From assembly GCA_028724905.1 (NCBI GenBank), contig JAQYTG010000011.1:1-62893 (forward strand): 62,893 nt of DNA. Reading direction: 5' to 3'. This document shows positions 1 to 7,519 of this stretch, one piece after another. Each line of letters starts with the position of its first letter. Position 1 is the first letter of the stretch. Origin of the DNA: Actinomycetaceae bacterium. Lineage in GTDB: Bacteria; Actinomycetota; Actinomycetes; Actinomycetales; Actinomycetaceae. Made by a program: the position numbers and the translations under genes. The notes beneath the pieces are model-generated. The model ran no database searches and had not been told where the DNA came from. It saw only the letters and a list, made by a program, of their open reading frames with translations.

Positions 1-45
1 TTTCATCACTACTTTTCCCCGTCACCACGCGCGAAAACCGGAACG

Positions 46-64
46 AAATCAATAACTTATGTCC
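46..64 (+). repeat. 19-bp motif shared with 42678-42696
   Basis: The sequence AAATCAATAACTTATGTCC differs at one base from the copy at 42678-42696. Both copies lie in gene-free DNA. Such a shared end-like sequence may be what remains of insertion-sequence termini, but no transposase is next to this copy. Confidence 0.4.
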
Positions 65-92
65 AACCAAAAACTCGAGTCGAAACGACTTT

Positions 93-200
93 TCACACAG
101 GAAACCCCGCCACAGCAACGAAAAACAGGAAAAGCATCAATAACAATCGTCCACTAGCCCTGTTGTGGGTGGTGATGAGGTCTTGCTCGGTAGTGTTCAT
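93..200 (-). CDS. possible 35-codon membrane peptide
   Basis: This tiny reading frame starts at ATG 200 on the minus strand, with an AAGGAA ribosome-binding-like site about 7 bases upstream, and stops at 93-95. The product begins MNTTEQDLITTHNRASG and continues with a hydrophobic run (LLLMLFLFFVAVAGF) long enough for one membrane segment. It has no family signature I recognise. It could equally be chance or the stump of a longer membrane protein. The rest of 1-337 contains only the shared 19-bp motif at 46-64 and a hairpin at 292-330. Confidence 0.25.
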   Translation of the reverse strand: MNTTEQDLITTHNRASGRLLLMLFLFFVAVAGFPV

Positions 201-291
201 GGCTACGTTCCTTGGTTTTCGGATTTGGTGACTTGTAGCCGGCATTTTCCATTCGCTTAGTACCACAGTAGTACCATGGCGTATTTACAAG

Positions 292-330
292 AAACGCTGG
301 CTAGCACTTTTCGTTGCTATACCAGCGTTT
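292..330 (-). terminator. hairpin downstream of tRNA-Leu
   Basis: AAACGCTGG at 292-300 pairs perfectly with CCAGCGTTT at 322-330 around a loop of about 21 bases. It lies just 3' of the minus-strand tRNA-Leu, so it probably ends that transcript. The T-run is short on both sides. Confidence 0.5.
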
Positions 331-337
331 TATGGGG

Positions 338-421
338 TGCCCAAGGGGGGAGTTGAACCCCCACGCCCTCACGGGCACACGGACCTGAACCGTGCGCGTC
401 TGCCTATTCCGCCACTTGGGC
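338..421 (-). tRNA. tRNA-Leu (anticodon CAG)
   Basis: On the minus strand an 84-nt cloverleaf begins GCCCAAG and ends with the matching CTTGGGC plus discriminator A. The long variable arm (TGCCCGTGAGGGCG region) is typical of a class II tRNA. The anticodon loop TTCAGGT gives CAG, read as leucine. The T arm is GGGGGTTCAACTCCCCC. CCA is not encoded. Confidence 0.95.
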
Positions 422-612
422 TTTTGCTGCATTTCCTGCGGCAGCATTAGCATACACGTTGTTATCAACCAACTCAAAGCTCGGACATCAGTCAATTCAG
501 CATTCACGATTTTCCCTCGCTACACAACTCGCACCGCAGCCAGTTCGCGATACACTCAATCCCCGCACATCCAACTCTCGGCACCAGCTCCGCACACCTC
601 AAAGCTAAGCAG

Positions 613-667
613 GCGCCGCTGCCGTCACGCATATTGATCACATCGGTCTGAGCGATGCTATCAACTT
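613..667 (+). repeat. 55-bp direct repeat, copy 1
   Basis: This segment is repeated at 1320-1374 with one mismatch (G618 versus A1325) across 55 bases. The last 49 bases are identical. Copy 1 runs up to the -10 box of the toxin-like gene and copy 2 lies upstream of fhaA. The two copies bracket the toxin-antitoxin pair. Confidence 0.9.
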
Positions 668-669
668 GG

Positions 670-675
670 TATACT
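670..675 (+). promoter_or_regulatory. candidate -10 box of the toxin-antitoxin pair
   Basis: TATACT at 670-675 is a near-consensus -10 element. CTGAGC at 648-653 is a weak -35 candidate 16 bases upstream. The GTG at 682 is only 6 bases after the -10 box, so the transcript would start at or next to the start codon, as in leaderless mRNAs common in actinobacteria. Confidence 0.4.
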
Positions 676-681
676 TCGGGT

Positions 682-942
682 GTGACAATCGTTATTGAAC
701 CGCACGCGCTGAAGCACGGTTTGAGCGCGAATGAGGTGACCTATGCATGGGAGACGCTTCTCGAATGTCGTATGCGCCTCGACGAGAGATTCCCGCCGCG
801 TTGGATTGGGTTAGGAGTTTTACCTGATGGTCGTCTTACCCAGTTGGTGGCAACTGAGGGAGCAGACGGCGTGTGGCACGTATTTCACGCGATGACGCCA
901 CCGACAAAGGTCTTTTTGAAAGAATTGGGACTGAAAGGTTGA
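682..942 (+). CDS. BrnT-like toxin of a type II toxin-antitoxin pair
   Basis: This is a small basic-acidic protein of 86 residues from GTG 682; an in-frame ATG at 655 is an alternative start. It has a KHG element near the N terminus, a central DERFPPRWIGLG strand and a TEGADGVWHVFHAMTPP strand. This order resembles the compact RNase fold of BrnT toxins (KHG, then R-x-I-x-x-G, then an I-S-A-R-like end), but the similarity is weak and the function is inferred. The strongest support is the next gene, 26 bases downstream, which encodes a protein with a C-terminal ribbon-helix-helix. Toxin-first order matches BrnTA. If it is a BrnT it would cleave mRNA until bound by its partner. Confidence 0.5.
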   Translation: MTIVIEPHALKHGLSANEVTYAWETLLECRMRLDERFPPRWIGLGVLPDGRLTQLVATEGADGVWHVFHAMTPPTKVFLKELGLKG

Positions 943-968
943 GATTGACCGAAAGAGAGGGGAGCATC

Positions 969-1250
969 ATGAATGATTTCACTGCGGTTAATGGTCAGAT
1001 TATGACCGATGACGCGATGACTGAATTAGAGGCGGCCTACGCTGCTGGGGAATTTCCAGCAGGCGAGCATTCAGTTGGGGATGTGATTCACGGCTCGCCA
1101 CGTTCACTATCGGCCGAGGGAATGGTTGTGCTATCCGTCAAAATACCTGCAGCCATGAAGCGCGCCATCCAAGTTCAAGCGGAACGAGAACACACAACCC
1201 CAAGTACGCTGGTGCGCTCTTTGATAGCACGCTCACTTGTCGATGCGTGA
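969..1250 (+). CDS. ribbon-helix-helix antitoxin (BrnA-like)
   Basis: The 93-residue product starts at ATG 969 behind a good purine-rich site (GAGAGGGGAG). The N-terminal half is acidic and probably disordered until it binds its partner. The C-terminal 45 residues (VVLSVKIPAAMKRAIQ, then TPSTLVRSLIARSLV) have the strand-helix-helix pattern of CopG/MetJ-type DNA-binding domains. This layout, with neutralising N terminus and DNA-binding C terminus, is that of BrnA-type antitoxins that repress their own operon. The pair sits immediately upstream of fhaA, on the same strand. Confidence 0.6.
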   Translation: MNDFTAVNGQIMTDDAMTELEAAYAAGEFPAGEHSVGDVIHGSPRSLSAEGMVVLSVKIPAAMKRAIQVQAEREHTTPSTLVRSLIARSLVDA

Positions 1251-1309
1251 GGAATATCAACGCATGGACGTAAGAGGGCATCAAGATGCACGTGTCCGTC
1301 AAGATGTAC

Positions 1310-1318
1310 TTATCCACA
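1310..1318 (+). other. isolated DnaA box
   Basis: TTATCCACA is a perfect match to the DnaA-box consensus and abuts direct-repeat copy 2. It stands alone here and may be fortuitous. Confidence 0.35.
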
Positions 1319-1319
1319 A

Positions 1320-1374
1320 GCGCCACTGCCGTCACGCATATTGATCACATCGGTCTGAGCGATGCTATCAACTT
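1320..1374 (+). repeat. 55-bp direct repeat, copy 2
   Basis: Second copy of the 613-667 sequence, ending about 63 bases before the fhaA start. It may be the original fhaA upstream region, with copy 1 created when the toxin-antitoxin cassette arrived. Confidence 0.9.
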
Positions 1375-1437
1375 CAGAGTGCACACTACTTATTTTGAGC
1401 AAAAACCAGTAAAGTGGTGGAGGTAGAGAGGAGAATC

Positions 1438-2136
1438 GTGGGCGCATTCGACAAGATTGAGCGAGGGGTGGAGCACGCTGTAGACAGCGTTTTTTCTCGC
1501 GCATTTCGTTCGGATCTGAAGCCAGTGGAGCTTGCTTCTGGCATTAAAAAGTCGATGGACGATCGCGCGGCGGCGCTCTCCCGCGAGCGCGTGATCGTGC
1601 CGAATGAGTTCACGATCAGCCTCTCTGAATCTGATTTTGAGAAAATCCAAGAATGGGGCACGGAGGAGCTTCGCAACGAGCTCGTGGCCGTAGCTATGAA
1701 TTACGCACGGGAGCAGCAATATACGTTCCTCGGCCCCATCGCAGTAAATTTTGCTACCGACCATGAGCTCACTCGCGGAAAAATCGCCGTGCGTGGCGTG
1801 TCGAAGCGCGGAGCTGTAGCGCCAGCCACCACCTCTGAAGCTTCCGAGCAAAACCCCATCATTGAAATTGGTGATGATCGCTACATCCTCACCGGCGCCG
1901 TTACCGTGATTGGCCGCGGCTCCGCGAGTGATATCGTGGTGCGTGATCCAGGGGTTTCTCGCCGTCACCTGGAATTGAGGGTGACGCCAAACGGCGTGAT
2001 AGCGCGTGATTTAGATACCACGAACGGAACTTTTGTGGAGGGACACAAGATCTCTTCTGCTACGCTTGTCGATGGCAATACCATTACAATTGGAACCACC
2101 ACTATTATGTTTTGGACTAGTCCGGAGCCTGCATGA
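1438..2136 (+). CDS. fhaA: FHA-domain signalling protein FhaA (DUF3662 + FHA)
   Basis: FhaA is a cytoplasmic phosphothreonine-binding adaptor of the PknB cell-wall signalling pathway. The N-terminal ~115 residues are a DUF3662 domain. The C-terminal FHA domain has GRGSASD, SRRH and TTNGTF, which are the Arg, Ser, His and Asn residues that hold phosphothreonine. I chose GTG 1438 because it has a GAGAGGAG site just upstream and gives the family's usual start (MGAFDKIE); the upstream GTG at 1414 lacks this. In mycobacteria FhaA binds the phosphorylated pseudokinase domain of MviN, and a similar pseudokinase is encoded here at 36596. This is the first gene of a six-gene operon whose members overlap or abut. 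Confidence 0.92.
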   Translation: MGAFDKIERGVEHAVDSVFSRAFRSDLKPVELASGIKKSMDDRAAALSRERVIVPNEFTISLSESDFEKIQEWGTEELRNELVAVAMNYAREQQYTFLGPIAVNFATDHELTRGKIAVRGVSKRGAVAPATTSEASEQNPIIEIGDDRYILTGAVTVIGRGSASDIVVRDPGVSRRHLELRVTPNGVIARDLDTTNGTFVEGHKISSATLVDGNTITIGTTTIMFWTSPEPA

Positions 2137-2627
2137 GTGCACTTCTGATCACGCTGCTACGCTTTGGTTTTCTCGCACTGCTATGGATCTTCGTTTTGAT
2201 CGTAGTAGGCACCGTTCGCCACGACGTTTTTGGTACCCGCGTGCGAGCTCGCATCACGAATACCAGCCGCACATCTGCCTCAGCGCGATCGCTGCGCCGC
2301 AGCCCACGCGCAGCCAGCAACCCCCAGAATGCACCGCAGCAGTTCTCGCTCGTCGTCACCCAAGGCCCGCTTACTGGCACCCGCCTTTCACTGAACTCTG
2401 GCCCCGTGATGGTAGGCCGCTCCCCTGATGCTTCACTCGTTCTAGACGACGGATATGCATCTGCTCGCCACGCTCGTTTCTTTCGTGACGGCGAGCGCGT
2501 TATTATCGAGGATCTCAACTCCACCAACGGCACATGGGTGGGTGGTGTACAAATACACGAACCAACCGTCCTCAGCATCGGTATGCCTGTGACGATTGGG
2601 AAAACTGTGTTGGAGGTGCAGGAGTGA
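2133..2627 (+). CDS. fhaB: membrane-anchored FHA-domain protein FhaB (FipA)
   Basis: This is a 164-residue protein with one N-terminal membrane segment (about residues 5-26, LLRFGFLALLWIFVLIVV) and a C-terminal cytoplasmic FHA domain (about 75-160). The FHA signature GRSPDASLVL, SARH and NSTNGTWV is complete. The start ATG overlaps the fhaA stop by 4 bases, so translation is probably coupled. FhaB/FipA proteins bind phosphorylated partners of the division and elongation machinery. Its length and position match the family. Confidence 0.92.
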   Translation: MSALLITLLRFGFLALLWIFVLIVVGTVRHDVFGTRVRARITNTSRTSASARSLRRSPRAASNPQNAPQQFSLVVTQGPLTGTRLSLNSGPVMVGRSPDASLVLDDGYASARHARFFRDGERVIIEDLNSTNGTWVGGVQIHEPTVLSIGMPVTIGKTVLEVQE

Positions 2628-4105
2628 GCATCTCCTTTAACTACGTGGCGCTCTCCGACATTGGGTTAGTGCGCAGCACCAATCAAGATGCTGGATACGC
2701 TTCTCAGCATTTGTTGGTGCTAGCCGATGGGATGGGCGGCGCTGCTGCCGGTGATATCGCTTCCTCCGTCACCGTGGCACATCTGGCTCAAGTGGACGAT
2801 AGCCACGCCGTAGACGATCTATTGCCCACACTCCGCACAGCGCTGATGCACTCTCAGCAGGAACTCGCTGAGCGAGTGAGTGAGGATCCTTCCATTGCTG
2901 GCTTAGGCACTACCTGTATTGCGATTATGCGCTCCTCCAACAAGCTCGCTATGACGCACATTGGAGATTCGAGAGCTTATCTATTGCGCGGAGATAAATT
3001 CACACAGGTGACGCACGATCACACGCTTGTGCAATACCTTGTAGATCACGGCGAACTGACACCGGAAGAAGCAGCCCACCACCCCAAACGCAACGTGATT
3101 ATGCGTGCTATTTCGGATACTCCCGAGAGCGTGGATGTAGACGAATCTATCCGCGAAGCCATCCCTGGCGACCGTTGGTTGCTCTGCTCTGATGGCCTTT
3201 TCGGGGTGGTGAGTAATGAGACTCTCAAAGCGACGCTAAGCACCTACAAAAATTTGAACGAGTGTGGTGAGGTGCTGATTAGTCTGGCGCTCGCAGGCGG
3301 AGCCCCAGACAACGTGACCGTGGTCCTCGCAGACGTTGTGGATGACGCCATGCTCCCCCGATCAGTAAATTTGCCCAGCGAACCTATGATTGTGGGCTCT
3401 GCCGCCACGGATTACTCACGCCCCTCTCGCGGGAGCACTTCTGCAGCTGGAAAAGCTGCAGCTTTACTCAAAAGAGACGGCCGCCGAGATTCGGATACCA
3501 CCACGAAAAATCAGCGCTCTCGCACAGATACCAACGCGGATGCTCACGGCGATGTTCGCGGCTCTAAGGCACGCCGCTTTTTCGGCAAACTCGGGGTGGC
3601 GCTGCTGGTGCTCGGTGTGCTGGCGGCGGGGCTATGGGCTGGATATAGCTGGACTCAGACCCAGTATTACGTGGCTCCTAATGGCGGATATGTGGGCATC
3701 TATCGCGGCATCCCTCAAGAGATTGGTCCCCTCTCCCTCTACCACCTAGAAGAGACCACTGGTCTGCAAATTTCTGAGCTCAATTCTACTGCACAAGATC
3801 GGCTCACCACCCCGATTACCCGCTCCTCGCTCTCGCAGGCGCGAGAGGTGGTGGAGAATCTGCGGGCACAGCGCGTTACCCGCCCCGCTGCAGCTGGCCA
3901 GCAAAGCAAATCGAAGCAACAAGACCGATCAGGGCAGCAAACGCCGACGTCTTCCGCTCCTGTGCCTCCTGCATCTCCCGCGCCTAGCACCTCCACCCCG
4001 CAGACCTCGCCTGCTTCGCGCGATCCGCGGGTTCCTCAAAATCCGCAGACTTCTGCGCAGGAGTCCCCACAGACATCACGCAGCGAGCACCCGGGAGGGG
4101 AGTAA
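2624..4105 (+). CDS. pstP: Ser/Thr protein phosphatase PstP (PP2C family)
   Basis: PstP removes phosphate from PknB and its targets. The PP2C domain spans about residues 4-235 and keeps the metal-binding and catalytic motifs: RSTNQD, LADGMGG, THIGDSRAY, CSDGLFG and GGAPDNVT. A membrane segment follows near 322-342 (LGVALLVLGVLAAGLWAGY). The extracellular part is short and ends in a Pro/Ser/Gln-rich tail of about 75 residues. I chose GTG 2624 because it overlaps the fhaB stop (GTGA) and has GGAGGTGCAGG just upstream; an in-frame ATG further upstream lies inside fhaB. Length is 493 residues, normal for the family. Confidence 0.93.
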   Translation: MSISFNYVALSDIGLVRSTNQDAGYASQHLLVLADGMGGAAAGDIASSVTVAHLAQVDDSHAVDDLLPTLRTALMHSQQELAERVSEDPSIAGLGTTCIAIMRSSNKLAMTHIGDSRAYLLRGDKFTQVTHDHTLVQYLVDHGELTPEEAAHHPKRNVIMRAISDTPESVDVDESIREAIPGDRWLLCSDGLFGVVSNETLKATLSTYKNLNECGEVLISLALAGGAPDNVTVVLADVVDDAMLPRSVNLPSEPMIVGSAATDYSRPSRGSTSAAGKAAALLKRDGRRDSDTTTKNQRSRTDTNADAHGDVRGSKARRFFGKLGVALLVLGVLAAGLWAGYSWTQTQYYVAPNGGYVGIYRGIPQEIGPLSLYHLEETTGLQISELNSTAQDRLTTPITRSSLSQAREVVENLRAQRVTRPAAAGQQSKSKQQDRSGQQTPTSSAPVPPASPAPSTSTPQTSPASRDPRVPQNPQTSAQESPQTSRSEHPGGE

Positions 4106-5902
4106 ATGAGTACAATTGACACTCGCCCTGCCCGCAGTGGCCGTTTCAAAGAGCTGGGATTGCTCGTATGTGCACTCGCTATCCCGCTTTTTGCCTGGAT
4201 TTTGCTGACGTCAAATATCGAAGGCGGCGGCACACTCAAGATGCCAGATAATTTTGCGCTGATAGCTGGCAGTGCGGCGGCACTGATATTCGTGGCGCAT
4301 TTAGTGATTCGAGCCGTGACGCCATCGGCGGACCCACTTTTCTTCCCGATCGCCGTGATCCTCAACGGCCTTGGCTTGGTGATGATTGCCCGTATTGATT
4401 ATTCGCTGATTGCAAATGGCGAAGAACCGGAAGTAAGCGGCCAGCTGATACTCAGCGCTGCGGGAATTGTGGCAATGGTGGTCTGCGTGCTGGTCATACG
4501 CGATCATCGCAAACTGCGCCGATTCACCTATATTTCGTTGGTACTTGGATTGATTTTCCTGGCTCTGCCGATGGTGCCAGGCCTCGGCGTGACGAACAAT
4601 GGCGCTCAAATCTGGATTAACGCTTTTGGGCATTCGTATCAACCGGCCGAGCTGTCCAAGATCTTCCTGGCGGTGTTTTTTGCCGGTTATTTTGTCTCCC
4701 AGCGCGATAACCTCTCGCTTGCCGGCCCTAAAATCCTCGGGATTCCTTTCCCGCAGCCACGGCATATCGCCCCTATCCTGGTGGCCTGGCTCGCCTGTCT
4801 GGGGATTTTGGCAGTGGAAAGGGATTTCGGCACGGCTCTGCTGTTCTTTGGCCTTTTCGTGGCGATGCTCTACGTGGCCACCGAGCGAGTTTCCTGGATC
4901 GTGATAGGCGTTTTGCTTTCCACGGGCGGGATTTACGTGGTGATCAAAACGATGGCGCATATCCAAAACCGAATCAACATTTGGCTTCATGCGCTTGAAC
5001 CGGCAGTGTACGACGGCGATCCAGGATCCTATCAGTTGGTGCAGGGTCTCTTTGGGATGGCTAACGGCGGGCTTTTTGGCACCGGCTGGGGCAAGGGCTA
5101 TCCTGCCAATGCTTACGCTGCCAACTCCGATTTCATCATCCCCTCACTCAGCGAAGAGATCGGGCTCACCGGAGTGATGGCTATTCTCTGCCTCTTCCTG
5201 CTTTTCGTAGCTCGCGCCTTTGCTGTGGGGCTGCATCTGTCGGATGGTTTCGGCAAGCTCCTCGCCACTGCTTTCGGCTTCATTATTGCTATTCAGTGCT
5301 TCGTGGTGGTGGGCGGCGTCACGCGCGTTATCCCGCTCACGGGCTTAGCAATGCCATTTATGGCACTCGGCGGCTCTGCCTTACTCACAAACTGGATGAT
5401 TGTGGGCATTCTGATTCGTATGTCTGACGACGCTCGGCGGCCTAAACGCGCACCTAGCACCCCAATCTCCATGATCGACACCGGCGAGTTGAGCAAAATT
5501 CTGGGAGACGACGCCGTTTCAGACGACACCTTTTTAGGTGGTGACGCTATTTCGGGCAGTGACGCCGCTCCAACTTCCGTGACTGCAGTTTCAGGAACTA
5601 CAGGCGGAGCTGGCGGCATATCAGCTAATGGAACCGCACCTGATCGCACTGCACTTAGCGGCATTGCAGTTGGCAGTATCTCACCCGCTGGTGCTGCTAA
5701 TCTTGCTGGCATTGCCGATGTTCCTGGTACCACTGCTACTGCGCCCGTGACGCAGGCAGCCGCTACCGGCGTCACGGAACGTCGAGGAAAACACTCTCAC
5801 TCCTCCGCCTCGGCAGCTTCCGGGCAGCGCATGGACGCCACGGGAAGTTCAGGGAGTTCCTCTGCAGACGATTCAAACCCCACTGAGGTGGTGCGTCTAT
5901 GA
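4106..5902 (+). CDS. rodA: SEDS peptidoglycan glycosyltransferase (RodA/FtsW)
   Basis: This is a polytopic SEDS protein that polymerises lipid II into glycan strands, paired with the class B PBP in the next gene. About ten hydrophobic segments cover residues 15-440. Conserved stretches include QPAELSKI, VERDFGTALL and the late periplasmic SEEIGLTG loop. It starts directly after the pstP stop. The C-terminal ~145 residues are unusual: a Ser/Thr/Ala/Gly/Asp-rich low-complexity cytoplasmic tail with runs such as GTTGGAGGISANGTA, ending in charged residues. FhaA/FhaB/PknB-linked SEDS proteins often have tails, but this one looks repeat-derived. Whether it is RodA or FtsW is inferred from the operon. 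Confidence 0.93.
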   Translation: MSTIDTRPARSGRFKELGLLVCALAIPLFAWILLTSNIEGGGTLKMPDNFALIAGSAAALIFVAHLVIRAVTPSADPLFFPIAVILNGLGLVMIARIDYSLIANGEEPEVSGQLILSAAGIVAMVVCVLVIRDHRKLRRFTYISLVLGLIFLALPMVPGLGVTNNGAQIWINAFGHSYQPAELSKIFLAVFFAGYFVSQRDNLSLAGPKILGIPFPQPRHIAPILVAWLACLGILAVERDFGTALLFFGLFVAMLYVATERVSWIVIGVLLSTGGIYVVIKTMAHIQNRINIWLHALEPAVYDGDPGSYQLVQGLFGMANGGLFGTGWGKGYPANAYAANSDFIIPSLSEEIGLTGVMAILCLFLLFVARAFAVGLHLSDGFGKLLATAFGFIIAIQCFVVVGGVTRVIPLTGLAMPFMALGGSALLTNWMIVGILIRMSDDARRPKRAPSTPISMIDTGELSKILGDDAVSDDTFLGGDAISGSDAAPTSVTAVSGTTGGAGGISANGTAPDRTALSGIAVGSISPAGAANLAGIADVPGTTATAPVTQAAATGVTERRGKHSHSSASAASGQRMDATGSSGSSSADDSNPTEVVRL

Positions 5903-7320
5903 ACCAGCCTTTACGTAAACTCACCGTGATTGTGGTGATTATGTTTCTCACGCTCATGGGAGCGCTCACGTACATTCACTTTTTCCAAGCGCCGAGCTTG
6001 AACGCCGATGGCCGCAATGTGCGTACGATCTACCAAGAATACGGTAAGGATCGCGGAAATATCGTCGTAGCTGGTGAATCAATCGCCGATTCGGTGCCCT
6101 CGAAAGGGCAGTACAAATTCCAGCGAACGTACTCTAACGGCCCCCTCTATGCCCCGATTACAGGCTATTTTTCAGTGGTCTACAATTCACTGACAGGCTT
6201 GGAACGTGCGCAAAATTCAGTGTTGAGCGGATCTGATGCGTCACTGCTGACGCAACGTATCCAGGAACTCATCACCGGAAAACAGCCTCGCGGCGGCTCT
6301 GTGGCACTCACGATCAAACCCGCCGTGCAGAAAGCGGCGATGGATGCGCTCGATGGGCGCACAGGAGCCGTAGTGGCTATCGAGCCGGCCACAGGGAAAA
6401 TTTTAGCGCTTGTCTCCTCGCCGAGTTTCGATCCGAATGAACTCGCTAGCCAGGATTTCGACGCAGTAGAGAAAGCCTGGAATAAGTACGATAGCGACGA
6501 AAAACAACCGTTGCTGAATCGGGCGACCGGCGGGGATCTCTATCCACCAGGATCTACTTTTAAGATCGTGACGGCGAGCGCCATGCTGGAATCTGGACTC
6601 ACTCCGGATTCGATGGTAGATGCTCCGACCACGTATACACTGCCTGGCACAGACACCCAGATAGGCAACGCCGTGGGAGTGTGCGGAGATGGCTCCGGGA
6701 AAGCCACTCTTCGCACTGCTTTGGTGCTTTCATGCAATACCACGTTTGCAGCCGGAGGGGTGGCTGTGGGAGCAGAAAAAATGATCGAGAAAGCCAAGCA
6801 ATACGGCTTTGGCCAAGATCTCGATATCGGCCTGCCCACCACTGCCTCGCGCTTCCCGCAGCCGGCAGATAAGGCTGCGCTGGCTATGGATTCGTTCGGC
6901 CAGAAAGACGTGCAGGCAAGCCCGCTGCAAATGGCCATGATTGCTGCGGCCGTAGCCAATCATGGCACACTGATGAAACCTTATCTCGTCGATCAGACGC
7001 TCACGGCTGATTTGGCCGTGGTATCGCAAACTGATCCGAGCGTTTTTTCGCAGCCGATCTCGCGCACCACCGCAGACCAGCTCACCTCAATGATGAAAGA
7101 CGTGGTGAGCCACACTCCGAGCGCCGCCGTGAGCGGCGTGGAGATCGCTGGTAAAACTGGCACGGCGGAGAATGCTGGCGAGGATCACGCCTGGTATATC
7201 GGCTTTGAAGCTGCCGAACGGTCTAGGATTGCCGTGGCGGTATTCGTCGAACACGGCGGCACTGGCAGCGAGACGGCGGCGCCCATTGCCGCTCAAGTGA
7301 TTCAGGCGGCCGTCTTATGA
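5899..7320 (+). CDS. pbpA: class B penicillin-binding protein PbpA
   Basis: This is a 473-residue transpeptidase that cross-links peptidoglycan with the SEDS partner upstream. Residues about 8-28 form the membrane anchor (LTVIVVIMFLTLMGALTY). The catalytic motifs are intact: PGSTFK carries the acyl-enzyme serine and lysine, SCN is the second motif, and GKTGTAEN the third. It overlaps the preceding gene by 4 bases. It is the one clearly active penicillin-binding protein in the window, in contrast to the PBP-like protein at 28082-30211. Confidence 0.94.
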   Translation: MNQPLRKLTVIVVIMFLTLMGALTYIHFFQAPSLNADGRNVRTIYQEYGKDRGNIVVAGESIADSVPSKGQYKFQRTYSNGPLYAPITGYFSVVYNSLTGLERAQNSVLSGSDASLLTQRIQELITGKQPRGGSVALTIKPAVQKAAMDALDGRTGAVVAIEPATGKILALVSSPSFDPNELASQDFDAVEKAWNKYDSDEKQPLLNRATGGDLYPPGSTFKIVTASAMLESGLTPDSMVDAPTTYTLPGTDTQIGNAVGVCGDGSGKATLRTALVLSCNTTFAAGGVAVGAEKMIEKAKQYGFGQDLDIGLPTTASRFPQPADKAALAMDSFGQKDVQASPLQMAMIAAAVANHGTLMKPYLVDQTLTADLAVVSQTDPSVFSQPISRTTADQLTSMMKDVVSHTPSAAVSGVEIAGKTGTAENAGEDHAWYIGFEAAERSRIAVAVFVEHGGTGSETAAPIAAQVIQAAVL

Positions 7321-7519
7321 ACATATTGACGAACATACATATAGACGCATTGATGAAACTGATTAGTCAGCTTTGCCATCAGCTTTGTAACACAATCGCA
7401 ACGTTCCATAGATGCATACGTCAGCTTAGTTGGTGCAGTATTAACAGCAGTATTAATAACAGCAGTATTGATAAAGGTGGCGTGGTTGTAGCTCAGCGCC
7501 GTAGAAGGAGTGCTCTCGT
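7321..7519 (+). other. 199-bp gap where pknA usually lies
   Basis: The interval contains no supportable gene. It has short repeats such as AGTATTAACAGCAGTATTAATAACAGC, shown here in part as three copies of CAGTATT-like units near 7435-7470. In mycobacteria and many relatives pknA sits between pbpA and pknB; here only one kinase gene follows. Confidence 0.5.

Noticed and set aside
4301..4990. 229-codon frame antisense to the SEDS gene
   Set aside because: It lies entirely inside a strongly conserved gene, has no ribosome site or family similarity, and follows the codon pattern of the sense strand.
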